A stretch of DNA of 7,705 bases from Candidatus Curtissbacteria bacterium RIFCSPLOWO2_01_FULL_38_11b (GCA_001774995.1 MFBO01000029.1:1-7705), one strand, 5' to 3'; positions 1 to 6,591 are shown, counted from the first letter of the stretch. The notes: a model not told the origin generated them from the sequence alone. A program made the numbers and translations.

Positions 1-8
1 AATACTAA

Positions 9-85
9 GAAGGAAGCCCTCCTTCGTTCCATCCTTTGCTAAAGCTTCGGATGGCAAGAAAGCTTTGGAGGGTGAAAAAAGGAGG
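9..85 (+). promoter_or_regulatory. Structured 5' leader of the pilin gene with competing base pairings
   Basis: Several complementary segments lie upstream of the pilin gene. CCCTCC (17-22) can pair with GGAGGG (67-72), enclosing a second stem of CCATCC (29-34) with GGATGG (49-54). Alternatively CCTCCTT (18-24) pairs perfectly over 7 bp with AAGGAGG (79-85), which is the Shine-Dalgarno sequence. A small hairpin of GAAGG (9-13) with CCTTC (21-25) competes for the same bases. AAAGC (41-45) and GCTTT (62-66) offer one more short stem. The pairings are seen directly. That they regulate pilin translation is inference. No coding sequence is visible here, and the promoter must lie left of the window or be too weak to recognise. 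Confidence 0.45.
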
Positions 86-88
86 TGA
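79..88 (+). promoter_or_regulatory. Strong Shine-Dalgarno sequence unusually far from the pilin start
   Basis: AAGGAGGTGA is a near-complete match to the 16S anti-Shine-Dalgarno sequence. GGAGG ends at 85 and the ATG is at 101, a gap of 15 bases, clearly longer than the usual 5-9. An in-frame TGA at 86-88 excludes any earlier in-frame start, and the prepilin leader peptide begins sensibly at 101. The start is therefore secure although the spacing is odd. Confidence 0.7.
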
Positions 89-100
89 AACCTAACTTTT

Positions 101-565
101 ATGATATTAAAATCTGCCCAAAAGAAATTTTTTAAGGGTTTCACCCTTATCGAACTTCTAATCGTTATCGCCATTTTAGGTATTTTAGCAGCAGCAGTAT
201 TGGTTGCTATTAATCCGGGTAAACGAACCCGACAGGCACAGGATTCAAAGAGAAAGAATGATATAGGAGCACTTGCTACGGAAGTACAAGGCTACTACAC
301 TGCGCCAGGTGCTGGTTGTTATCCTTCAAATTTGTCTGTTTTGGTAAATGAAGGTTATTTAAAGCAAATGCCCAGGGACCCAGTTTCAGCTGCTGATTAC
401 AGTTATACGAAATCAGCTGACGGTGCATGTGTACCAGCCGGACCTACAGAAGTTGGAGTATACTCTACGTTGGCTGAACCAACTGGAGTGGGAATAAGGC
501 AATGGTGTTATCAGTCAACTAGTGGTACAGCAAGGGAAGTTACAGCTGGTGCTTGTACGCCATAG
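101..565 (+). CDS. Type IV pilin / pseudopilin (prepilin with class III signal)
   Basis: This is a small prepilin of 154 residues. The leader is 13 residues, basic, and ends in Phe-Lys-Gly. Prepilin peptidase should cut between Gly13 and Phe14 of KGFTLIELLIV, leaving a 141-residue mature protein with an N-terminal Phe and the conserved Glu at mature position 5 (Glu18). Residues 14-37 form the hydrophobic helix that anchors the subunit in the membrane and packs the pilus core. A charged stretch (RQAQDSKRKND, 44-54) leads into a small globular head. The head contains four cysteines (73, 110, 136, 152), enough for two disulfides, and a YLKQMPRDP segment (87-94) typical of short CPR pilins and type II secretion pseudopilins. 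Hand-counted GC is about 43%, higher than the AT-rich genes to the right. It is followed by its own terminator, so it may be the last or only gene of its transcript. Major pilin, minor pilin and pseudopilin cannot be told apart from this sequence. Confidence 0.92.
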   Translation: MILKSAQKKFFKGFTLIELLIVIAILGILAAAVLVAINPGKRTRQAQDSKRKNDIGALATEVQGYYTAPGAGCYPSNLSVLVNEGYLKQMPRDPVSAADYSYTKSADGACVPAGPTEVGVYSTLAEPTGVGIRQWCYQSTSGTAREVTAGACTP

Positions 566-588
566 GAGTAACGTTATTAAATAGATTT

Positions 589-626
589 AAGAGCACAACG
601 AAACGTTTGTTGTGCTCTTTGTTTTG
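589..626 (+). terminator. Intrinsic terminator of the pilin gene
   Basis: AGAGCACAAC (590-599) pairs perfectly with GTTGTGCTCT (609-618), and A589-T619 adds an eleventh pair. The loop can tighten further through its AAACGTTT core. The 3' arm runs into TTTGTTTT (618-626 region). It begins 24 bases after the pilin stop. On the opposite strand the stem is followed by a moderately T-rich stretch, so it might also slow minus-strand transcripts coming from the gene at 811-2289, but less convincingly. Confidence 0.9.
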
Positions 627-679
627 GGTAAATTTGATTGTTAACTATTTTGTAACAGCTGCTTGAATTTCTTTGACTC

Positions 680-685
680 TATAAT
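680..685 (+). promoter_or_regulatory. Possible -10 box at the edge of the inverted repeat
   Basis: A perfect TATAAT overlaps the left arm of the inverted repeat at 682-733. No good -35 element lies 16-18 bases upstream (AGCTGC at the 17-base spacing). If active it would start a short RNA near 692 that contains the following hairpins. In AT-rich DNA a lone TATAAT is weak evidence. Confidence 0.2.
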
Positions 686-733
686 TGTTCAAGAGTACCA
701 CGGGTTTTTACCCGTGGGTGCATTGAACAATTA
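682..733. repeat. 52-bp inverted repeat with nested hairpin
   Basis: The outer arms TAATTGTTCAA (682-692) and TTGAACAATTA (723-733) are perfect 11-bp inverted copies. Inside, after unpaired 5-base stretches on each side, CCACGGGT (698-705) pairs with ACCCGTGG (710-717) around a TTTT loop. There is no T-tract after either arm, so it is not a classical terminator on either strand. Size and shape resemble a REP/REPIN-type or IS200/IS605-end hairpin, or the core of a small MITE, but no transposase is present nearby. The structure is certain at sequence level; its identity is unknown. Confidence 0.75.
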
Positions 734-736
734 CGT

Positions 737-754
737 ACTTGCCGAAGGCGAAGT
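737..754. repeat. Small bulged hairpin between the two larger hairpins
   Basis: ACTTGCC (737-743) pairs with GGC (747-749) and AAGT (751-754) around a GAA loop, with G750 bulged. That gives seven pairs with one bulge. It is weak on its own and is listed because it fills the gap between the hairpins at 682-733 and 762-785, so that almost the whole interval 682-785 can fold. Confidence 0.4.
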
Positions 755-761
755 CTGAGGA

Positions 762-785
762 TACCACTGCTGTTAAGCAGTGGTA
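762..785. repeat. 10-bp perfect hairpin related to the upstream one
   Basis: TACCACTGCT (762-771) and AGCAGTGGTA (776-785) form a perfect 10-bp stem with a GTTA loop. Its CCAC/GTGG foot, eight-pair core and four-base loop match the inner hairpin at 698-717, while the four tip pairs differ in a compensatory way (TGCT/AGCA instead of GGGT/ACCC). It lies 25 bases beyond the 3' end of the minus-strand gene at 811-2289 but has no T-tract on that strand. Confidence 0.7.
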
Positions 786-810
786 GTTCATTTAAGGCAA
801 AGGAAGATGA

Positions 811-2289
811 TTACTGTAAAGGCTTTGAGTACTTTATTAAAGAAGTGAGTTTCTTTTTTTTTAAATTAAAAACTATATAGAAAATAAAAAGGAAAGTAAA
901 ACCTTTTATGATAGTAAGAGCTATGTTGATGAGCTCCAAAGTAAAAACATAAGTAACTCCAGAGAAGCCCCCTACTTTTCGATAAAAAAAGTATATTTCA
1001 GGGAAGTTCCAGTTCCATGGAATTGAGGCTTTGTATACTTGATCTTGCGTAAGATTCGTTGTTTGGATTGAATACCAGGAGAAATCTGCAACAGATGCCC
1101 CCAAAAAGTGAACGAATACAGAAACCAAAGCAGCCGAAAAAAACACTAGCTTAAACATTATATGTTTGTAGATTTTAGTGTTGTTAACGACAGGCGCAAT
1201 TAGTATTGTGAGAATAGGTGTAATATCGGCGAGCATTCTTGGCCCATAAGACCAGCTGCCATGCCAAACGTTCCACTTTGCTATGAATGTAATGTAAATC
1301 AGGGAAAGAACTGAGAAAAAAATTAGTGGTTTATTTTTTTCTTTCCAAGCAATACAGGTTCCCCAAATAGAAAATAAGAAAAATGGAGAATAAATTAATA
1401 ACCCTTTGTTGGGTGCAATTAAAAGTCCAAAGAAGCCTTCCAAAAACGAATTATTAAATTTTGCTATTTCTCCGATTGCTTCGTATTTGTAAAAGAAAAG
1501 TCCCCCTGGATAGGTTAATTGATACCAAATAAAAAATAATAATGGAAGTATTGAATATTTTAAGAATCCTATCAAACTTCGTTTTTCGAAAAGAATCATG
1601 TAAACAAAAAAAGTGAGAGCAATGATTAGATTAGTGAAGCGGCTTAGTGTAGCCAGTCCTAAAAAAAGCCCACAAAAAGGAAGCTTATTTTTTTGTTTTT
1701 GGCCTTTGATGAAAAAATACATAGTAATAGCCAAAAACATTTGGCTTGTTGCGTGTTGCCATAGAGTTTGACTTGATATTGATAATGTAGATGTTCCTAG
1801 CGCATATAAGACGGTTAAGATTAATGCTTTTTTGTATCTTGTTAATGCACTTGAAGAAAGAAAAACGAAGCTAATAGATATTGCACTAAAAATACTTGCG
1901 CTAATTTTACCTAGAGAAAAGATAAGGCTCTTATGGTTTTCTAAATTTTCTAAAGTTATATTTTTAATAATGGTCGGAAAGAAATAAATAGGTACCGCAA
2001 GTATGCTTGAAAATACCGGAAATGTAGAGAATTGATGATTGTTTTTTTCGATAATATAGTATGGGAGTTTGTTGTCGTCAACCTTAGAAGGTAAAATTAT
2101 TGTAGAGATTGGAGAGATTTTTTTTAGGTCGAAACCATTTCCTCTTATTAATGACACTGGGAGCAGGGTCGCTACGATGGCGTCTGTATTCGTGCGGGCA
2201 TATAAAATTCCAATAAAAAAAAATGTAAAGAAAAAACAAATGTAAGCTGCTGGTTTAAATAACATTAGATAATAATTCCTATTAAACAT
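811..2289 (-). CDS. Polytopic GT-C membrane glycosyltransferase, GT39/PMT-like
   Basis: This 492-residue integral membrane protein has roughly ten to twelve hydrophobic spans from residue 13 to about 475. It matches my memory of the ArnT/PMT-like GT-C family, whose members transfer sugars from polyprenyl-phosphate donors outside the membrane. After the first span comes TDAIVATLLPVSLIRG (35-50); Asp36 is at the place of the acidic catalytic residue in the first outer loop. Other family-like segments are LWQHATSQM (176-184), LATLSRFTN (212-220), NKGLLIYSPFFLF (294-306) and WSYGPRMLADITP (346-358). The start is ATG with no Shine-Dalgarno sequence; a weak promoter sits directly upstream. It diverges from the DUF2723-like gene across 76 bp. 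The C-terminus is lysine-rich and includes an A9 run in the coding strand (854-862). The family is fairly secure; substrate and acceptor are unknown. Confidence 0.85.
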   Translation of the reverse strand: MFNRNYYLMLFKPAAYICFFFTFFFIGILYARTNTDAIVATLLPVSLIRGNGFDLKKISPISTIILPSKVDDNKLPYYIIEKNNHQFSTFPVFSSILAVPIYFFPTIIKNITLENLENHKSLIFSLGKISASIFSAISISFVFLSSSALTRYKKALILTVLYALGTSTLSISSQTLWQHATSQMFLAITMYFFIKGQKQKNKLPFCGLFLGLATLSRFTNLIIALTFFVYMILFEKRSLIGFLKYSILPLLFFIWYQLTYPGGLFFYKYEAIGEIAKFNNSFLEGFFGLLIAPNKGLLIYSPFFLFSIWGTCIAWKEKNKPLIFFSVLSLIYITFIAKWNVWHGSWSYGPRMLADITPILTILIAPVVNNTKIYKHIMFKLVFFSAALVSVFVHFLGASVADFSWYSIQTTNLTQDQVYKASIPWNWNFPEIYFFYRKVGGFSGVTYVFTLELINIALTIIKGFTFLFIFYIVFNLKKKKLTSLIKYSKPLQ

Positions 2290-2298
2290 AATAGATCT

Positions 2299-2328
2299 AA
2301 GTTACAATTTTGGCTATGTTATATTCAA
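2299..2328 (-). promoter_or_regulatory. Weak promoter candidate for the GT39-like gene
   Basis: On the minus strand TTGAAT (2328-2323) and TAACTT (2304-2299) are separated by 18 bases and match the -35 and -10 consensus at 4/6 and 3/6. Initiation about seven bases downstream would leave a leader of only about three bases before the ATG at 2289. A better -10 match, TATAAC (2323-2318), lacks a -35 and would give a leader of about 20 bases. Confidence 0.3.
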
Positions 2329-2339
2329 TTGTTAGTAGA

Positions 2340-2361
2340 TATAATTTTTGAGTAATAAGGA
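2340..2361 (+). promoter_or_regulatory. -10 box and Shine-Dalgarno sequence that fix the DUF2723-like start
   Basis: A perfect TATAAT occupies 2340-2345 and AAGGA lies at 2357-2361, four bases before ATG at 2366. Transcription starting near 2352 would give a 14-base leader containing this site. The longer reading from TTG at 2348 would begin inside or before the transcript start and has no ribosome site, so ATG 2366 is preferred. The -35 is poor. Confidence 0.55.
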
Positions 2362-2365
2362 TTTG

Positions 2366-4405
2366 ATGAAGTTAATTGCCTTGCTCTTTTTACTTTTCCT
2401 ATTTGCACTCTACTCTGTTGGTGTTTCCCCTTCTGTATACGGTGGAGATAGCGGAGATATAATACTTGCTTCTTGGTTTGGAGGAGTTGCTCACCCACCA
2501 GGATACCCTTTACAAACAATGATTGGTTGGGTTTTTACTCACTTACCCTACCAGGCGACTGTTGCCTATAAAGCCAATTTATTGGCAGCGTTTCTAATGG
2601 CAATAACTATTGTATTGTTTTTCTTCATTTTGAACAAACTAACGAAAAATCTTTATGTAAGCCTGTCTTCAACTCTGACCCTTGCCTTCACCCCTCTGTT
2701 TTGGGTATATGCTCATATTATTGAAGTTTTTCAGCTCAATTTGGTTTTGGTCGGGGCCTCTGTATATTTTTTATTTGCATGGAGAGAAAAATGGTTAGCA
2801 GCTGTTGGAAAAAAAGGTAAAGACAAGGCTACCAATTTACTGCGTTGGTCTCTTCTTTTTTTGGGACTTGCGGTTTTTCACCACCATACATCAATTTTAT
2901 TATTTCCGGCTTTTGGTTATTTAATATTAAAAACAAATAAAGCATTTCTCGGTAAAAAAAATCTACTAAAGTCAAGTTTATTTTTCTTATGCGGTTTACT
3001 TCCATATATTTTTATTCCCTTTGCTGCATTCAGACAGACTCCAATTAATTGGGATAATCCAGTCAATATAGTAAATTTTATTAGGCTTATTACACGCGCA
3101 GATTATGGAACATTTATTGCAGCAAGTTTTTTGGTAGGGTCAAGTTTACATGAAAAATTGCTTCAGTTACTAAATTACATATTGTTTTTAAAAGCAGATT
3201 TTACAATTATCGGAGCTTTTTTTATTCTTGTCGGTATGATTTATGGATTTTTTTGGAATAGGACTGTTTTCTGGTTTACATTACTTGCAATTATTTTCAC
3301 GGGCCCATTCTTTTTGTTTTATGCAAGTTTTCCGTTAGCAAACTCCTTTTATGTTGGGTTGTGGGAGAGGTTTCTTTTATTAAGTTATTTTTTTATTGCA
3401 GTATTTTTAGGTCTAGGGATAAAAGCTTTTTACGAGTACTCCACTTTTTTTATGAGAAGAAAAATAAAATTAAGGTTTTTTAGAAGCGAGTCGATGATAC
3501 TTTTTGCTAGCTTTGCTTTATTATTATTACCATTCTATTTCTTTTTATGGAATTATGGAAGGTCAAATTTAAGTGACTTTAAACTGGGCAACTGGTTAGG
3601 GCAAGATATTTTGTCTTCGGCTGAGTCTAATGCCATTATCTTTGTACTTGGCGATACTACTGCATTTAATTCAGAATATATTTATTATACAAGTGAAGCC
3701 TATTCTAATGTTAAATTTATCAAGGGAGGACCCCTCAGACTCCCAGGTTATAGAAATCAGGTAGCAGCAGCTTATAAGGACTTGAACTTCCCTGTCGATT
3801 TCCTGTCGAATGAGATTAAGGATCCGGGAATGTATATCTCCTCTATTATGTCGGAAAATTATGACAAGTACCCTATTTATGCAATGAATTATTATCCTAA
3901 TTTTGAGAATAGACGTTGGATTAGTGTAGGACTTTTACGAAAATTGGTTCCCGAGGGCATTGCAGGCGAGAATATCCTAAAGTTGAACAATGAAGTTTAT
4001 TCGAAATTTTCATATAACGATTTTTCTACACCTACCGGGTATGAACATTACATGAGTAATCATATAAAAGAAATTTATTATGAATCGACTATGAATCTTG
4101 TAGACGAACTCATGACAAATGATTTGAAGAAAGAGGCAATTAATTATGCAAGAAAAGCAGCTGCACTGTCGCTTGATAAAAAAGATGTATATGTTAAATT
4201 AGGCTTACTTTATATGCTGCAAGATGATTGTAAAAATTCTGAAGAGCCCTTTTTAAAAGCTCATTCCCTGGATAACAAAGATATTTTTGTTTTAGAGCAA
4301 CTTATAAATGTGGCCAGGGATTGTAAAGGAAATGCTGATGAGGCAACTTTCTATCAAAAATTAATCGAAAATGTGAAACTAAAAGCACAACCCACATTCA
4401 ATTGA
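2366..4405 (+). CDS. DUF2723/TMEM260-like GT-C protein with C-terminal TPR-like region
   Basis: This is a 679-residue membrane protein. The first span (residues 1-18) leads into PSVYGGDSGD (22-31) and AHPPGYPL (42-49), the signature I know from the DUF2723 family. The vertebrate member TMEM260 is a protein O-mannosyltransferase, and the family uses polyprenyl-phosphate sugar donors. Asp28 or Asp31 would be the acidic catalytic residue. Further family-like segments are FHHHTSILLFPAFGY (171-185), NWDNPVNIVNFIRLITRADYG (about 228-247, of which NWDNP and RADYG are the key parts) and LWERFLLLSYF (332-342). About ten spans end near residue 394. The rest is soluble and presumably external, ending in two or three helical TPR-like units (about 577-672). 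The start is ATG 2366 with AAGGA upstream; a TTG six codons earlier is less likely. Its end overlaps the convergent YfhO-like gene by 8 bp. It probably glycosylates surface proteins; the acceptor is unknown. Confidence 0.85.
   Translation: MKLIALLFLLFLFALYSVGVSPSVYGGDSGDIILASWFGGVAHPPGYPLQTMIGWVFTHLPYQATVAYKANLLAAFLMAITIVLFFFILNKLTKNLYVSLSSTLTLAFTPLFWVYAHIIEVFQLNLVLVGASVYFLFAWREKWLAAVGKKGKDKATNLLRWSLLFLGLAVFHHHTSILLFPAFGYLILKTNKAFLGKKNLLKSSLFFLCGLLPYIFIPFAAFRQTPINWDNPVNIVNFIRLITRADYGTFIAASFLVGSSLHEKLLQLLNYILFLKADFTIIGAFFILVGMIYGFFWNRTVFWFTLLAIIFTGPFFLFYASFPLANSFYVGLWERFLLLSYFFIAVFLGLGIKAFYEYSTFFMRRKIKLRFFRSESMILFASFALLLLPFYFFLWNYGRSNLSDFKLGNWLGQDILSSAESNAIIFVLGDTTAFNSEYIYYTSEAYSNVKFIKGGPLRLPGYRNQVAAAYKDLNFPVDFLSNEIKDPGMYISSIMSENYDKYPIYAMNYYPNFENRRWISVGLLRKLVPEGIAGENILKLNNEVYSKFSYNDFSTPTGYEHYMSNHIKEIYYESTMNLVDELMTNDLKKEAINYARKAAALSLDKKDVYVKLGLLYMLQDDCKNSEEPFLKAHSLDNKDIFVLEQLINVARDCKGNADEATFYQKLIENVKLKAQPTFN
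4398..4405. other. Shared palindromic stop region of two convergent genes
   Basis: TCAATTGA is its own reverse complement. Read on the plus strand it supplies Asn-stop (AAT TGA) of the DUF2723-like gene, and read on the minus strand it supplies Asn-stop (AAT TGA) of the YfhO-like gene. The two coding regions overlap by exactly these eight bases. No terminator is visible between them, so transcripts from each side must run into the other gene. Confidence 0.9.
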
Positions 4406-6557
4406 TCTTATATTTCCTAAAATTAATAAACAGTACAGTTAGTAGCATAAGACTGATAGAACTTATAATCTGCCCGTGTTTATAGGAACTTGGCTTATAA
4501 ATCATTTTTACTTTTTGATCACCATTTTTTAAAAAGATTGCCCTTTTATTAATGTTGGCGGGCATTAAGGATACTTCTTTATCATTTACATATGCTTTCC
4601 ATCCAGGATAATATGTATCCGCTGATACTAAAAACCCATCACCTCTTAAGCTTACGTCTAATTCAATTTCTGTTGATGTTTCCCTAATTGTTTTAACTGA
4701 CCAGTTTTTGGTGTTTATATTATTTTTGTAACTTGTATCTTCAATAATTAATTGGTTTTCAGGGTCGAAGTCTTCGCTATTGTAAATTTCTAGAATTGAC
4801 GGGATTGAAGTAGCATTTTTGTAAGAATCTGTTATAAAAAACCTCCTAGGAATTAATTTGTTTTCGTAAATGTGGAAGCTTGTATTGTCAAATGATTCCG
4901 AATCTGTTTTTTTCTGAAACCATTCGCTATCTATTTCAAAGGGTGAGATTACATGACTAACATTGCTTGCCGCAAGAATTGATGCAATTTTTTTAGATAT
5001 TTTTGCGGTCTTCTCGGTAAAAGTGATATCTTTTTTGATTTGAGTTTCAAAATATGCAGTCCTTTTTGTTTGAATGCTTTCGAAAGCAGAAAGCTGGTTG
5101 ATTCCAAAAATCAAATTAGAGTTTTGGTCCAGAGAATTTCTTGCAACATAATAATACTCTTGATTTGTCCAACCGTTTGCTATAAAGTAATTTGTCCAAG
5201 GTGTAGCTTGCCCAACTGAATAAATTCTTTTTGCATTATTTTCCCTTAGCCAATTGGCGTTTATGGGTACTGATAGCCAATTTTTCGCTTTGCCAGTAGG
5301 GTTATAGGAGTACAGATAGAAAAATAAATTAAGAGTGGATGCGACAATAATAATTATAGTTAAAATCGGTCTTCTCATCGCTATCTTGTTCAAGTAGATA
5401 GCAGCAAGTATGACTATTGCAAATGAAGAAAAGAGAAGGAATCTTGAAGGAACTCGAAAAAGAGAAAATGGCGGAATTGAATAAATAGGATGCAATGGAG
5501 CTGACATTCCTAAACTTAGTAACAGACTTAGTATCAATATGAATGAGAAATTAATAACATGCTTTTTATTTTTATGTTTTTTTAAAAAAGTAGAAATTAT
5601 TAGTGCTAAACTAAGTGCCAGTGGAATTAACCCAACATAAGCTGAGCTTTCCCAAAAGATTCCCCAAGTACCTGGCGTCCATCTGGGATAAGTTCCATTC
5701 TCAGGGCTGCCCCAGATAAACGGGTCTAATAATTGTGCTAAATTTTTAAATTTGTAGGGAAATTGCTGTATTATTTGTTGCGGTTTTAAATCTCGATTAG
5801 ATATTCTAAGAAATTCATATGATGGTAGAAGTTGTATGGCGGCAATTGTGAAACCAAGGGTAATAGATAATAATAGAAAAATAATCAGCTTTGGTTTTAG
5901 GGATTTCTGCAGATAGGTTTTAGTCAAAAAAAATGTCAATAAAAAAAATAAGCCATAGAAAGTCAATTGAGGGAAGCCTGCAAAGATTTGTTGTGAAATA
6001 ATAAGGCTTAGAGCCAATAAGTATAAGACTTTTCTTTTTTCTAGAAATTCATTTGCTGCCCAAAACAGTAAAGGCAATAATGTTGCCGTTTGGAGTAAAT
6101 TATGATGTTGAACATGGAACACAAAAAATCCCCCCAATGGGAAAATTAACCCAGCAAATGTTGATGCTAATTTTGTGAGATCAAGAGATCTGCAAAAAAG
6201 ATATGTTCCAATGCCGGCAGTTATGAAAGATAAAATTAAGGTCATATTGTACGCATAAAGAAATGGTAAGAGTCTAAAAAGAATTAAATTTGAAATGAAA
6301 AATATGGCTGTTTGGCCTTCTGCCAGAGTTGGGAAACCTGTTCCAATTTGAGGATTCCAGATCGGTATCCGATTCCGTTTTAATTCTTGAGAGTAGTAAT
6401 ATTTATTAGCAATAGAAAAATGCCAACTATCTGATCTGCCATAATCTGGAGTTATAAAGATTGAGAAATCAGGTAAAAAAAGTTTATAGAAAAAAAGAAT
6501 TACAATAGTGGAAACAAAAATAACTGGAAATATTTTTTTTAATTTAGCTTTTAGCAC
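4398..6557 (-). CDS. YfhO-like polytopic membrane protein (GT-C type)
   Basis: This is a full-length, 719-residue member of the YfhO-like family. In Bacillus, YfhO acts outside the membrane in sugar modification of lipoteichoic acid with a polyprenyl-phosphate glycosyltransferase partner; here the acceptor is unknown. After the first span (11-28) comes TPDYGRSDSWHF (36-47) with acidic residues in the catalytic loop position, then IPIWNPQIGTGFP (64-76) and LAEGQ (78-82). Later landmarks are FAGFPQLTFYG (192-202), QLLPSYEFLR (242-251), and FRVPSRF (367-373). About twelve spans lie between 11 and 415. An external soluble part (about 420-690) ends in the family hallmark DTYYPGWKAYVN (647-658), followed by a last span (about 693-712) and a basic tail. 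The start is GTG with no Shine-Dalgarno sequence and a promoter immediately upstream. It converges with the DUF2723-like gene and diverges from the GT87-like gene. Confidence 0.9.
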   Translation of the reverse strand: MLKAKLKKIFPVIFVSTIVILFFYKLFLPDFSIFITPDYGRSDSWHFSIANKYYYSQELKRNRIPIWNPQIGTGFPTLAEGQTAIFFISNLILFRLLPFLYAYNMTLILSFITAGIGTYLFCRSLDLTKLASTFAGLIFPLGGFFVFHVQHHNLLQTATLLPLLFWAANEFLEKRKVLYLLALSLIISQQIFAGFPQLTFYGLFFLLTFFLTKTYLQKSLKPKLIIFLLLSITLGFTIAAIQLLPSYEFLRISNRDLKPQQIIQQFPYKFKNLAQLLDPFIWGSPENGTYPRWTPGTWGIFWESSAYVGLIPLALSLALIISTFLKKHKNKKHVINFSFILILSLLLSLGMSAPLHPIYSIPPFSLFRVPSRFLLFSSFAIVILAAIYLNKIAMRRPILTIIIIVASTLNLFFYLYSYNPTGKAKNWLSVPINANWLRENNAKRIYSVGQATPWTNYFIANGWTNQEYYYVARNSLDQNSNLIFGINQLSAFESIQTKRTAYFETQIKKDITFTEKTAKISKKIASILAASNVSHVISPFEIDSEWFQKKTDSESFDNTSFHIYENKLIPRRFFITDSYKNATSIPSILEIYNSEDFDPENQLIIEDTSYKNNINTKNWSVKTIRETSTEIELDVSLRGDGFLVSADTYYPGWKAYVNDKEVSLMPANINKRAIFLKNGDQKVKMIYKPSSYKHGQIISSISLMLLTVLFINFRKYKIN

Positions 6558-6563
6558 CGTTTT

Positions 6564-6591
6564 AGTTTAACAAAAACAAAGTGTATGTTAA
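6564..6591 (-). promoter_or_regulatory. Promoter of the YfhO-like gene, predicted leaderless
   Basis: On the minus strand TTAACA (6591-6586, 5/6 to the -35 consensus) and TAAACT (6569-6564, 4/6 to -10) are 16 bases apart, and TGT directly before the -10 makes an extended -10. Six bases separate the -10 from the GTG at 6557, so transcription would start on or next to the start codon. Confidence 0.5.

Noticed and set aside
673..685. TTGACT followed by TATAAT as a full promoter
   Set aside because: The two boxes are separated by a single base instead of 16-18, so they cannot act together; only the TATAAT is kept, as a weak candidate.
762..785. Hairpin as an intrinsic terminator for the minus-strand gene ending at 811
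   Set aside because: On the minus strand the stem is followed by TCCTCAGAC and no T-tract; the same lack holds for the larger inverted repeat.
682..785. Hairpin cluster as a CRISPR array
   Set aside because: There are no regularly spaced direct repeats or spacers of even size; the units are inverted repeats with different tips, and no cas gene is present.
2348..2365. Upstream TTG start for the DUF2723-like gene
   Set aside because: It would begin three bases after TATAAT (2340-2345), before the likely transcript start, and has no Shine-Dalgarno site; ATG 2366 has AAGGA in front of it and starts directly at the hydrophobic segment.
2325..2519. Open frame of 64 codons on the minus strand
   Set aside because: It lies opposite the promoter region and the signature-bearing N-terminal part of the DUF2723-like gene, has no ribosome site, and its Lys/Arg/Gln-rich product resembles no family; it is an antisense shadow.
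811..6557. Alternative genetic code (TGA as an amino acid)
   Set aside because: TGA ends both convergent genes at the expected C-termini and no in-frame TGA interrupts any of the five coding regions.
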